A DNA stretch of 63,221 nt, taken from the NCBI GenBank assembly GCA_964514395.1, contig CAZEQK010000017.1, positions 1 to 63,221 of the forward strand, read 5' to 3'. The DNA is from CAZEQK01 sp964514395. GTDB taxonomy: Bacteria > Bacillota > Bacilli > Tepidibacillales > Tepidibacillaceae. The notes under the pieces are model-generated. The model was not told where the DNA came from. It worked only from the letters and a program-made list of their open reading frames with translations, and searched no databases. Positions 44,300 through 52,788 of this stretch are shown one piece after another (position 1 is the first letter of the stretch; every line of letters begins with the position of its first letter). The translations under genes were made by a program, and so were the position numbers.

Positions 44300-46954
44300 A
44301 TGAAAAAATTAGTGTTAATTGATGGTAATAGTATTGCGAATCGTGCCTTTTATGCATTGCCTTTATTGACTAATAAACAGGGGATTTATACCAATGCTAC
44401 TTATGGTGTTGCACAGATTGTAATGAAAATACTACAAGATATAAAGCCAGATCATATTCTTGTTGCCTTTGATGCAGGAAAGGTAACTTTTCGACATTCA
44501 GATTATGCAGAATATAAAGGCAAGAGATTAAAGACCCCGAGTGAATTATCAGGTCAATTTCCTTTAATTAAGGAGTTATTAGATGCCTTAAAGATAAAGC
44601 ACTTTGAGCTTAGTGGATATGAAGCCGATGATATTATCGGCACCTTTGCTCACATGGGGGCACAAGCAGAGCTAGAAACACTTATCTATACTGGTGACAA
44701 GGATATGCTTCAATTAGCCTCAGACCATGTCTCTATCTTTTTAACACGTAAGGGAATCACAGAGGTTGAAAAATTCAGTCCATTAGAAATTAAAGAAAAA
44801 TATAATTTAATACCAGACCAGATTATTGATTTAAAAGGGTTAATGGGGGATGCATCTGATAATATACCAGGTGTCCCTGGAGTTGGTGAAAAAACTGCAC
44901 TAAAGCTATTGCACCAATATAATAGCGTTGAAAATGTATTAGACCATATCGAAGAGATATCAGGAAAGAAGCTAAAGGAAAATTTATCAACCTACAAAGA
45001 ACAAGCCTTGTTAAGTAAGCAACTCGCTACAATATTTAAAGAAGTTCCAATGGAAATGAAACTAGAGGATGTTAGATATCAAGGATACAAGAATGAAGAA
45101 GCCTTACCATTTTTCTCTAAATTGGAATTTCACTCAATCATAAAGCGTTTAGACATGTCAAGTAATGGTTCAACTGCACAAGAATCACAAGCGGAAATAG
45201 TTTATAACCTTTTAGATGAAGAAGGGAACAAAGAAAAATGGGAAAACATTTTTACTAAAAGAGAGACGCTGACATTACATGTTGAGGTTTTTTCTAAGCA
45301 AGAGGATGAGAAAGAGCTTGTAGGAATATCACTTACTAATGGTAAGGAACATCTATTTATAACATTCGAGCAATTAAATGAATGGGAAAAACTAAAAGAC
45401 TGGTTAAAGGACCCAATTGCTCATAAATGGGTCTATGATGGCAAAGGAATTGAAATGGCATTATTTTGGGAAAACATCATTTTAAAAGGTGTTGTCTTTG
45501 ATTTAATGTTAGGTGTTTACTTATTGAATCCTTCCGATGGAACCGTAACATTATCAGATATAGCAAAAGCAAATGGTCATTATGATTTACCATCGGATGA
45601 GGTGATTTATGGTAAAGGTGCAAAAAAAGCGATGCCTGCTGAGGATATATTAAGAGAACACATTATTCGTAAAACTAACCTCCTCCATATGCTAGTACCT
45701 AAAATTGAGCAAGAACTAAGGGAATTAGACTTATACAATCTATTAATTGAAATAGAGATGCCTTTAGCAAAAATACTTGCAACCATGGAACAAACGGGAG
45801 TAGCGATTGATATAGAACGATTGAAGCAAATGGGATATGAAATTAATCAGAAGCTAGAAGAGCTGACCAAGGAAATATATGATGCAGCAGGGACCATCTT
45901 TAATATCAATTCTCCAAAGCAATTGGGTGAAGTCCTTTTTGATAAATTACAATTACCTGTACTAAAGAAGACGAAAACAAGCTATTCGACTAGTGCGGAT
46001 GTACTAGAAAAATTAGAGTCAAAGCACCCAATCATTAGCCACATATTACATTTCCGCCAACTAGGGAAACTACATTCCACCTATATAGAAGGCTTACTAA
46101 AAATGGTAAATAGTAATACTGGTAAAATTCATACTTCATTTAATCAAGCAATCACTGCAACAGGCAGGCTTAGTAGTACGGATCCTAATCTTCAAAATAT
46201 ACCGATTAGATTAGAAGAAGGAAGAAAAATAAGACAAGCCTTTACTCCATCTGAATCGGATTGGGTGATGCTTGCTGCGGATTACTCTCAGGTTGAACTT
46301 AGGGTATTAGCACATATTTCTAAAGACAAAAATCTAATAAGTGCTTTTTTAGAGGATAAAGACATTCATACAAAAACAGCCATGGATATATTTAATGTTC
46401 CTGAAGCAGAGGTAAGCTCTCTGATGAGAAGACAAGCAAAGGCTGTTAATTTTGGTATTGTATACGGAATCAGCGATTATGGCTTATCACAAAACTTAAG
46501 TATTTCCAGAAAAGATGCTGCTGTATTCATCGATAAATATTTTTCTGTTTTTTCAGGAGTAAAAGCCTATATGAAAGATATCGTCGATCAAGCGAAAAAA
46601 GAAGGATATGTAACCACCTTACTTAATCGTAGAAGATATTTGCCAGATATTAAAAGCTCAAATTTTAATATTAGAAGCTTTGCCGAAAGAACAGCCATGA
46701 ATACCCCAATTCAAGGTAGCGCTGCTGATATTATAAAAATAGCGATGGTGGATATGGCAAAAAATTCAAAAGAGAAGAACTTAAAAAGTAGACTTTTGCT
46801 ACAGGTTCATGATGAATTAATATTTGAAGTACATCCTGATGATTTAGAAGCATTAACGGTGCTAGTAAGGGATACAATGGAAAATGCGATTAAATTAGAT
46901 GTACCTTTAAAGGTAGATATCAATACAGGGAAAACATGGTATGAAGCAAAATGA
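44300..46954 (+). CDS. polA: DNA polymerase I
   Basis: Repair and Okazaki-fragment polymerase, about 884 residues. The N-terminal 5'-3' exonuclease domain (1-290) has LVAFDAGKVTFRH, SGYEADDIIGT, YTGDKDMLQL and GLMGDASDNIPGVPGVGEKTA-type motifs (in part). The 3'-5' exonuclease domain (about 300-470) lacks the catalytic DxE, with LHVEVFS at that place, so proofreading is lost as in B. subtilis and Geobacillus. The polymerase domain has DYSQVELRVLAH (motif A), RRQAKAVNFGIVYG (motif B) and QVHDELIFEV (motif C). ATG at 44300 fits GAGGTGAG best. Followed by mutM as usual. Confidence 0.95.
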   Translation: MKKLVLIDGNSIANRAFYALPLLTNKQGIYTNATYGVAQIVMKILQDIKPDHILVAFDAGKVTFRHSDYAEYKGKRLKTPSELSGQFPLIKELLDALKIKHFELSGYEADDIIGTFAHMGAQAELETLIYTGDKDMLQLASDHVSIFLTRKGITEVEKFSPLEIKEKYNLIPDQIIDLKGLMGDASDNIPGVPGVGEKTALKLLHQYNSVENVLDHIEEISGKKLKENLSTYKEQALLSKQLATIFKEVPMEMKLEDVRYQGYKNEEALPFFSKLEFHSIIKRLDMSSNGSTAQESQAEIVYNLLDEEGNKEKWENIFTKRETLTLHVEVFSKQEDEKELVGISLTNGKEHLFITFEQLNEWEKLKDWLKDPIAHKWVYDGKGIEMALFWENIILKGVVFDLMLGVYLLNPSDGTVTLSDIAKANGHYDLPSDEVIYGKGAKKAMPAEDILREHIIRKTNLLHMLVPKIEQELRELDLYNLLIEIEMPLAKILATMEQTGVAIDIERLKQMGYEINQKLEELTKEIYDAAGTIFNINSPKQLGEVLFDKLQLPVLKKTKTSYSTSADVLEKLESKHPIISHILHFRQLGKLHSTYIEGLLKMVNSNTGKIHTSFNQAITATGRLSSTDPNLQNIPIRLEEGRKIRQAFTPSESDWVMLAADYSQVELRVLAHISKDKNLISAFLEDKDIHTKTAMDIFNVPEAEVSSLMRRQAKAVNFGIVYGISDYGLSQNLSISRKDAAVFIDKYFSVFSGVKAYMKDIVDQAKKEGYVTTLLNRRRYLPDIKSSNFNIRSFAERTAMNTPIQGSAADIIKIAMVDMAKNSKEKNLKSRLLLQVHDELIFEVHPDDLEALTVLVRDTMENAIKLDVPLKVDINTGKTWYEAK

Positions 46955-46974
46955 TGGAGAAAGAGGAAAAGTAA

Positions 46975-47799
46975 ATGCCAGAGCTACCAGAAGTAGAAAC
47001 AGTAAGGAAAATACTTGAACAGTTAGTAGTTGGTAAGACGATAGCAAGTATAGAGATACATTACCCAAAAATAATAAGAACTCCTACTGACACTGATCAT
47101 TTCAAAGTACTTTTACAGGGGGAAACGATAAAAAAGCTTGGAAGAAAGGGAAAATATTTATTATTCTATTTCGAGCATGTAACATTAATTTCCCATTTGA
47201 GAATGGAAGGTAAATATATCTATTCTGATAAGGATAAAGAGTATGATAAGCACACTCATATCATTTTTCATTTTACTGATGGTGCTGTATTACAATATCG
47301 AGATGTAAGAAAATTTGGAACGATGGATGTACTCATAAAAGGCAAAGAAATAGAATTTCCATCCATTAAAAGATTAGGACAAGAGCCGATTGATCCAAAC
47401 TTTAATAAAGAACGGTTCATTGAGAAAATTAAAGCAAGAAATGCTCCAATTAAAAACATTTTATTAAATCAAGAAATAGTGAGCGGACTTGGCAATATAT
47501 ATGTAGATGATACCCTTGCTGTGGCTAATATCCATCCATTAAGACCAAGTAACTCCCTAACAATGGAAGAAACAAATAGCATCATCCTAGCGATGGTAGA
47601 TGTGATTGAAAAGGCGATTAAGTATGGGGGTTCCTCGATACGGTCCTTTGATACCATTTATGGCAAAGGGTCTATGCAAGACCATTTAATCGTGTATGGC
47701 AGGACAGGGAAGCCATGCTTTGTATGTGGTACTCCAATAGAAAAGATAAGAGTTGGCGGTAGGGGAACCCACTATTGCCCTACATGTCAAATGATTTAA
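46975..47799 (+). CDS. mutM: Formamidopyrimidine-DNA glycosylase
   Basis: Removes oxidised purines such as 8-oxoguanine and nicks the abasic site. The 274 residues start with MPELPEVETV, where the processed N-terminal proline is the nucleophile and E3 is catalytic. A central helix-two-turn-helix and a C-terminal zinc finger (CFVCG about 245, then CPTC with 16 residues between) match the family. GAAAG-type site upstream; 20 bp after polA, so co-transcribed. Confidence 0.95.
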   Translation: MPELPEVETVRKILEQLVVGKTIASIEIHYPKIIRTPTDTDHFKVLLQGETIKKLGRKGKYLLFYFEHVTLISHLRMEGKYIYSDKDKEYDKHTHIIFHFTDGAVLQYRDVRKFGTMDVLIKGKEIEFPSIKRLGQEPIDPNFNKERFIEKIKARNAPIKNILLNQEIVSGLGNIYVDDTLAVANIHPLRPSNSLTMEETNSIILAMVDVIEKAIKYGGSSIRSFDTIYGKGSMQDHLIVYGRTGKPCFVCGTPIEKIRVGGRGTHYCPTCQMI

Positions 47800-47873
47800 T
47801 TTTCATTTTTAGTCGCACTACTTCTGCGCCCATCCCATAAGATATAAAAGACTTATGGAGGGGAGAGAAAAAA

Positions 47874-48536
47874 ATGAATTTTATTTATCTAATCATCTTA
47901 GCACTTGCAGTCAGCTTAGATAGCTTTGGTGTCGGAGTAACCTATGGACTTAGAAAGGTAAGAATCCCATTCTTTTCTATTATTATTATAGGACTCGCTT
48001 CAGCAGCGATGATACTGTTATCCATGCAGTTAGGTGTTTGGATTAGCTATATCATGTCCCCTTATGTAGCAAAATGGATTGGGTCTATCATTTTAATCAT
48101 AGTGGGGATAGGGGCTATCTATCAAGTGTTAACCCACAGTCACGATGATGATGACGTAAATAAAAATTTTGGAAAAAATATAGATCATTCAGAAAAAAAG
48201 ATCATATCGATAGAAATAAGAAAGTTTGGTCTAGTGATCCAAATACTGAGAAAGCCTATGAAGGCTGATATAGACCATTCAGGGATTATATCAGCTCTTG
48301 AAGCTACCATATTAGGTTTGGCTTTGTCCTTAGATGCCTTTGGTGCAGGAATTGGTGCAGCCTTAATCGGATTTAAACCTTTACTTACTGCACTTATAAT
48401 TGCTGGTATGAGTGGACTCTTTATTTTAGTTGGGATGAAGATAGGCTTTTGGTTTTCAGATATTAAATGGGTAAAAAAGTTCACTATTTTACCAGGTATC
48501 ATCTTAATTCTAATTGGTATTGCTAAGATATTATAA
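47874..48536 (+). CDS. ytaF: Sporulation membrane protein YtaF
   Basis: A 220-residue membrane protein with six hydrophobic segments and two internal repeats, each carrying an AxSLDxFGxG motif (ALAVSLDSFGVGVTYG near residue 13 and LALSLDAFGAGIGAA near 155), related to the MntP manganese exporter fold. A hydrophilic loop (about 88-125) contains HSHDDDD, a possible metal-binding stretch. YtaF is sporulation-linked in B. subtilis; a metal transport role is inferred. GGAGGGGAGAG precedes the ATG. Confidence 0.9.
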   Translation: MNFIYLIILALAVSLDSFGVGVTYGLRKVRIPFFSIIIIGLASAAMILLSMQLGVWISYIMSPYVAKWIGSIILIIVGIGAIYQVLTHSHDDDDVNKNFGKNIDHSEKKIISIEIRKFGLVIQILRKPMKADIDHSGIISALEATILGLALSLDAFGAGIGAALIGFKPLLTALIIAGMSGLFILVGMKIGFWFSDIKWVKKFTILPGIILILIGIAKIL

Positions 48537-48635
48537 GGGTTCAATTACAGTCAAAACATCATTCTAAACGATACGAATATAAAAAGAACGTATAGTGGGA
48601 GTAGCGATTAAACTAATGACTCAAGGAGGCTAGAA

Positions 48636-49232
48636 ATGTTAATTGGATTAACTGGTGGAATAGCAAGTGGGAAAAGCACCGTATCCCAGCTTTTTCAAAA
48701 ATATGGAATACCTATTGTAGATGCAGATCTTGTCGCTAGAGAAGTGGTAGAGCCAGGTCAAGTAGCATGGAAAAAAATCGTTGAATCCTTTGGAGAAGAT
48801 ATTCTATTATCTGATATGACCATTAATCGGAAAAAATTAGGAGATACTATTTTTCAGAATGCAGAGAAAAGAAACGTTTTAAATAATATTACTCATCCAA
48901 TTATCATATCAGCTATGATGAACAAGGCAAAGGAATTAGAAAAAAGTCATCAGATTGTCATCTTAGATATTCCTTTATTGTTTGAATCAAAAAGGGAGGA
49001 ATTGTTTAATTTCATTATTTTGGTATATGTAAATAGTACAATCCAGCTACAAAGATTAATGGCACGTGATAAAATAAATAGAAATGATGCGTTCTATAAG
49101 ATAACCTCACAAATGAGCCTTGAAGAAAAAAAAGAAAAAGCGAATATAATCATATATAATGATGACAAGATAGAAAAAACAGAAGAACAGGTCTTAAATA
49201 TTATTAAAAAATTAAGTCGAAAGTTGGATTAA
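48636..49232 (+). CDS. coaE: Dephospho-CoA kinase
   Basis: Last step of coenzyme A synthesis: phosphorylates dephospho-CoA at the ribose. The 198 residues begin with the P-loop GLTGGIASGKST (about 4-15), then PIVDADLVAREVV, HPII and the lid LMARDKINRNDAFYKITSQMS-type region (in part). AAGGAGG precedes the ATG. Its stop is 3 bp from the next gene, suggesting translational coupling. Order mutM-ytaF-coaE matches B. subtilis. Confidence 0.95.
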   Translation: MLIGLTGGIASGKSTVSQLFQKYGIPIVDADLVAREVVEPGQVAWKKIVESFGEDILLSDMTINRKKLGDTIFQNAEKRNVLNNITHPIIISAMMNKAKELEKSHQIVILDIPLLFESKREELFNFIILVYVNSTIQLQRLMARDKINRNDAFYKITSQMSLEEKKEKANIIIYNDDKIEKTEEQVLNIIKKLSRKLD

Positions 49233-49235
49233 AGG

Positions 49236-49808
49236 GTGCTTAAAATATTAAAATCCAAAAAAAATATCTTGATTTTAATATTACTTTTCCTTGTGTTCTT
49301 TTCCTTGAACACAAAATGGTTATGGGAAAAAATGTACCCAATACAATACGACGAAGAGATTAATAAGTTTACCAATCAATTTGATTTAGATCCATATTTA
49401 GTTTTATCAATCATTCAAGTGGAAACAAAATTTAATAAGGATAAGATTTCTAAAAAAGGCGCAACAGGTTTAATGCAAATTATGCCTGATACGGCAGATT
49501 GGATTATTGAAAGGGGTAATTTCCCCTCATATTTTGTATATCAATTGAATAAACCAGAGATCAATATCGAATTAGGTAGCTGGTATTTAGCAAATGTATA
49601 TAATAATTTTAATCGCAACTTAATTATAACGATTGCTGCATATAATGCGGGACCAGGGAATGTGAAAAAGTGGATAGATAATCATTTGTGGGACGGAAGC
49701 TATGAGCATATTGAGCAAATCCCATATGGTGAAACAAGACATTACATTGAAAGGGTATTATTTTTCTATGATCGTTATAAATGGATTTATCCCTATAAAT
49801 TTACTTAG
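49236..49808 (+). CDS. Lytic transglycosylase, SLT domain
   Basis: A 190-residue membrane-anchored or secreted muramidase. An N-terminal hydrophobic segment (about 9-27) is followed by a Slt70-like domain with the catalytic glutamate E63 in IIQVETKFN, the GATGLMQIMPDTA motif (75-87) and AAYNAGPGNVKKWI. It cleaves the glycan strand between MurNAc and GlcNAc with anhydro-bond formation. GTG start with a weak binding site, 3 bp after coaE, so probably dependent on coupled translation. Followed by a terminator. Confidence 0.88.
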   Translation: MLKILKSKKNILILILLFLVFFSLNTKWLWEKMYPIQYDEEINKFTNQFDLDPYLVLSIIQVETKFNKDKISKKGATGLMQIMPDTADWIIERGNFPSYFVYQLNKPEINIELGSWYLANVYNNFNRNLIITIAAYNAGPGNVKKWIDNHLWDGSYEHIEQIPYGETRHYIERVLFFYDRYKWIYPYKFT

Positions 49809-49840
49809 GTATTCAATGTTGAATTGAATACCTTTTTATT
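49808..49840 (+). terminator. Terminator after the lytic transglycosylase gene
   Basis: GGTATTCAA pairs with TTGAATACC around a 7-nt loop, followed by TTTTTATTT. The stem starts at the stop codon. Confidence 0.88.
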
Positions 49841-49916
49841 TAGCTCACACTATATATTCATTAATTAGTATAAAAGCACAAAAAAATTTTTTTGAGTAAT
49901 AAATATGATGTTTTTA

Positions 49917-49969
49917 TTGCAAATTATGTTATACTGATTATAATAAAAAAGGAAGTAGTATGTGATATA
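49917..49969 (+). promoter_or_regulatory. gapB promoter with two CcpN-like boxes
   Basis: TTGCAA at 49917-49922 and TATAAT at 49939-49944 are spaced 16 bp. Between them TATGTTATACT (49925-49935) fits the published CcpN consensus TRTGHYATAYW at every position. A second box TATGTGATATA (49959-49969) differs at one position and lies just after the likely transcription start. CcpN represses gapB and pckA during glycolysis in B. subtilis, so the same control is inferred here. Confidence 0.72.
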
Positions 49970-49988
49970 TAGAGAGGAGAGCGAATAA

Positions 49989-51029
49989 ATGTCTATTAAA
50001 TTGGCTATTAATGGTTTTGGGAGAATTGGGAGGATGGTATTTAGAAGAGCACTTCAGGTACCAAACATTGATATTGTTGCAATTAATGCAAGTTATTCTC
50101 CAGAAATATTAGCTCATATGTTAAAATATGATACCGTTCATGGAAAATTAGATGCAGATATAAAGACAACGAGTCGTTCGATTATAGTAGACGGAATGGA
50201 AACACTAATAACATCAAAACGGAACCCTGAGGAATTACCTTGGGAGGAGCTTAATATAGAGGTTGTTATTGAGGCAACAGGTAAATTTAAAACGAAGGAA
50301 GCAGCAAATAAACATATTATCGCTGGAGCTAAAAAAGTTATTATTACTGCTCCTGCAAAAGGTGAAGATATAACAATCGTGATGGGCGTAAACGAAGAAG
50401 CATACGATCATGATAATCATCACATCATATCTAATGCCTCCTGTACTACTAATTGTTTAGCACCTGTTACCAAAGTACTACATGAGACTTTTTTTATTGA
50501 AAACGGAATGATGACAACAGTTCATTCTTATACAAATGATCAAAAAGTATTAGATAATATGCATCACAAGGATTTAAGAAGGGCTAGAACAGCTGGGCAA
50601 TCCATTATACCTACATCGACTGGAGCAGCAAAGGCGGTATCAAAGGTACTACCAGAGCTAAGTGGAAAATTAACTGGATTAGCGTTAAGAGTCCCAACAC
50701 CAGATGTGTCGATTGTAGATTTAGTTATTAATGTAAGGGAAAAGGTCACCGTTGAAAAGGTAAATGAGGTATTAGAACAAGCAAGTGTTCATGAAATGGA
50801 TGGTATCTTAGGATATTCAGGGGAACCTCTTGTTTCTGTAGACTTTGTTGGAAATGAAAATTCAGCAATTGTTGATGGATTATCGACAATGGTTATAGGC
50901 GATCATCAAGTAAAGGTGATGGCTTGGTATGATAATGAATGGGGTTATTCATGTAGGGTTGTCGATTTAGCTAAATATGTTTCTGATTTCGAAGTTCAAA
51001 AACGTGAGAATAAGGTTTTATCAGCATAA
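49989..51029 (+). CDS. gapB: Glyceraldehyde-3-phosphate dehydrogenase, gluconeogenic type GapB
   Basis: NADP-preferring enzyme that runs towards glyceraldehyde 3-phosphate during gluconeogenesis. The 346 residues begin with NGFGRIGR (8-15). After the second strand the sequence reads NASYSPEILAHMLKYDTVHGK-like (in part NASYSPEILAH), without the aspartate that selects NAD in GapA. The catalytic Cys152 is in SNASCTTNCLAP, with the partner histidine in TTVHSYTNDQ. AGAGGAGAG precedes the ATG. Its place before speD and its CcpN-like boxes support GapB rather than GapA. Confidence 0.93.
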   Translation: MSIKLAINGFGRIGRMVFRRALQVPNIDIVAINASYSPEILAHMLKYDTVHGKLDADIKTTSRSIIVDGMETLITSKRNPEELPWEELNIEVVIEATGKFKTKEAANKHIIAGAKKVIITAPAKGEDITIVMGVNEEAYDHDNHHIISNASCTTNCLAPVTKVLHETFFIENGMMTTVHSYTNDQKVLDNMHHKDLRRARTAGQSIIPTSTGAAKAVSKVLPELSGKLTGLALRVPTPDVSIVDLVINVREKVTVEKVNEVLEQASVHEMDGILGYSGEPLVSVDFVGNENSAIVDGLSTMVIGDHQVKVMAWYDNEWGYSCRVVDLAKYVSDFEVQKRENKVLSA

Positions 51030-51043
51030 ATAAAAATTTATAA

Positions 51044-51075
51044 ACAGCACTGATTCTACTCAGTGCTGTATTTTT
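51044..51075 (+). terminator. Terminator after gapB
   Basis: A perfect 10-bp stem ACAGCACTGA/TCAGTGCTGT with a 6-nt loop, followed by ATTTTTG. It may also stop the convergent SASP transcript. Confidence 0.88.
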
Positions 51076-51122
51076 GTGCTCTAAGGTATATATCCAAATA
51101 CCATAGAATATATTTTATTTAG

Positions 51123-51356
51123 TTATGCTTGAGGAAACTGCTGTCCAGCAAGCTGTTGCTCAGCCATTTGAACTAAACGACGAGTGATATGACCTCCGAT
51201 TGACCCGTTGTCACGGGAAGCAATATTACCCATATAACCATCCTGAGGAATTTGAATACCTAGCTCGTTAGCAATCTCATATTTAAGTTGATCTAAAGCT
51301 TGATAAGCTTGAGGTACAACTAACCAGTTGCTACTACGCTCTTGTCCTTGTGCCAT
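51123..51356 (-). CDS. Small acid-soluble spore protein, alpha/beta type
   Basis: DNA-coating protein of dormant spores that protects against UV and heat and serves as an amino acid store at germination. The 77 residues include the GPR protease site region YEIANELGI and the two conserved DNA-binding blocks, GYMGNIASRDNGSIGGHITRRLV in part. ATG at 51356 with AAAGGAGGTG upstream is clear; 19 further in-frame codons upstream are not used. The upstream sequence holds a TGTATG and a CATAAAC that loosely fit a SigG promoter. Confidence 0.93.
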   Translation of the reverse strand: MAQGQERSSNWLVVPQAYQALDQLKYEIANELGIQIPQDGYMGNIASRDNGSIGGHITRRLVQMAEQQLAGQQFPQA

Positions 51357-51548
51357 TGTTTTCACCTCCTTTTCGGTTGGTAATCGTAGTTTATGTAATA
51401 TAGTACAATTCATACAGGTAAGTCATTCCTTTGATTCCAAAGAATATAATGTTAAATATGAAATAAGAAAACTTGGGCTTATCTAATGATATTTTGTAAC
51501 TTATCAGATTCCTAAGGTTGGATTAATTGATGAATTATAAAATTTTTC

Positions 51549-51723
51549 TTGCAAAACATAAACAAAACAAGTATACTGAAATTCGTGAATTATATTAAAT
51601 AACTAAGGAACCAGTATCTGCTTAAAGGGTTAGGACCTCGTCGGACTAACTTGCCCCCGTTGTAGGTAACGTAGGTCCCGCATGCTTGAAAGGGCATGAA
51701 TTTTTAAAAAGGGGGATATTACA
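51549..51723 (+). promoter_or_regulatory. speD promoter and structured leader, candidate cis-regulatory RNA
   Basis: A good promoter, TTGCAA at 51549-51554 and TATACT at 51572-51577 spaced 17 bp, gives a leader of about 140 nt. In it GTTAG (51629-51633) can pair with CTAAC (51646-51650), and GACCT (51634-51638) with AGGTC (51673-51677), which is an interleaved, pseudoknot arrangement. A small hairpin CGTT/AACG lies inside at about 51658-51671. CCCCC at 51654-51658 is complementary to the GGGGG ribosome binding site at 51711-51715. This could be a translational riboswitch; the ligand is unknown. Confidence 0.55.
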
Positions 51724-52113
51724 ATGGACACATTTGGGCGTCATGTCATAGCAGAGCTATGGGGTTGTAATATTGATAAGTTAAATAATCTTAAATTTGT
51801 TGAGAAAATGATGGTTGATGCAGCATTAGAATCAGGTGCGGAAATAAGGGAAGTTGCTTTCCATAAATTTGCACCAATGGGTGTTAGTGGTGTAGTGATT
51901 ATATCGGAATCACATTTAACCATTCATAGTTTTCCTGAGCACGGGTATGCAAGTATCGATGTATATACTTGTGGGGATCGGATTGATCCGAATGTAGCAG
52001 CGAATTATATTACAAAACAGTTAGAGGCGACTACAAGAGAATCTGTACAGGTTCCACGCGGTTTAGGTCCTGTAGTTGTTGAACCAGCAAAGGTTGATAG
52101 TTTTTCTAAATAA
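51724..52113 (+). CDS. speD: S-adenosylmethionine decarboxylase proenzyme
   Basis: Provides decarboxylated AdoMet for spermidine synthesis. The 129 residues are the short bacterial class 1B type. The proenzyme cleaves itself between E62 and S63 in the ISESHLTIHSFPEHG segment, turning S63 into the pyruvoyl group. H68 and C83 (VYTCGD) are the usual processing and catalytic residues. GGGGG lies 8 nt before the ATG. The gapB-speD order is as in B. subtilis, here with a SASP gene between on the opposite strand. Confidence 0.95.
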   Translation: MDTFGRHVIAELWGCNIDKLNNLKFVEKMMVDAALESGAEIREVAFHKFAPMGVSGVVIISESHLTIHSFPEHGYASIDVYTCGDRIDPNVAANYITKQLEATTRESVQVPRGLGPVVVEPAKVDSFSK

Positions 52114-52125
52114 TAAAATAAAGTC

Positions 52126-52157
52126 AAAAAAGAAGGATTATTTCCTTCTTTTTTTTA
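52126..52157 (+). terminator. Terminator after speD
   Basis: AAGAAGGA pairs with TCCTTCTT, extended by flanking A and T runs. Confidence 0.85.
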
Positions 52158-52319
52158 ATTCGAAAGCATAGAGAACATTTGATTTTATAAGTGAGATTAT
52201 TTTGAATAAATATCAAAGTTTAAAGAAAATCTTGACGTTTTTTGTCATCTAGGAGAAACTTATAAATAACAGTAAACATAAACACGCTCAGTAAAGGAAA
52301 ATATAAGAGGTGAAAATCA

Positions 52320-52775
52320 ATGAGATGCCCTTATTGTAATCATAATGGCACTAGGGTTTTAGATTCTAGACCAATAAATGACGGAAAATCGATTAGAAGA
52401 AGAAGAGAGTGCGAATCATGTGGGAAAAGGTTTAATACCTATGAAGAGGTTGAAGAAACACCGATTTTGGTTATTAAGAAGGATGGAAGTCGGGAAGAAT
52501 TCAGCCGGGAAAAAATGCTGCGCGGATTAATTAGGGCATGTGAAAAAAGACCAGTGCCGCTTGAGACATTAGAGAATATGGTTTCAGATATTGAACGGGA
52601 TTTAAGAAATGAGTTGAAATCTGAGGTAGATAGTCGAGTGATTGGTGAAATGGTCATGGAAAAGCTATATAAGGTGGATGAAATATCCTATGTACGTTTT
52701 GCCTCTGTCTATAGACAATTTAAAGATATTAATGTTTTTATCAGTGAACTGACCGATCTTCTTAGAAAGCCTTAG
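52320..52775 (+). CDS. nrdR: Transcriptional repressor NrdR
   Basis: Nucleotide-sensing repressor of ribonucleotide reductase genes. The 151 residues hold an N-terminal zinc ribbon (C3, C6, C31, C34 in MRCPYC and CESCGKRF) and an ATP-cone domain (about 48-138, with VIKKDGSREEFSREKML). AGAGGTG precedes the ATG. The position between speD and dnaB matches B. subtilis ytcG. It is 13 bp before the following lipoprotein gene. Confidence 0.96.
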   Translation: MRCPYCNHNGTRVLDSRPINDGKSIRRRRECESCGKRFNTYEEVEETPILVIKKDGSREEFSREKMLRGLIRACEKRPVPLETLENMVSDIERDLRNELKSEVDSRVIGEMVMEKLYKVDEISYVRFASVYRQFKDINVFISELTDLLRKP

Positions 52776-52788
52776 CAGGAGGAAAATG

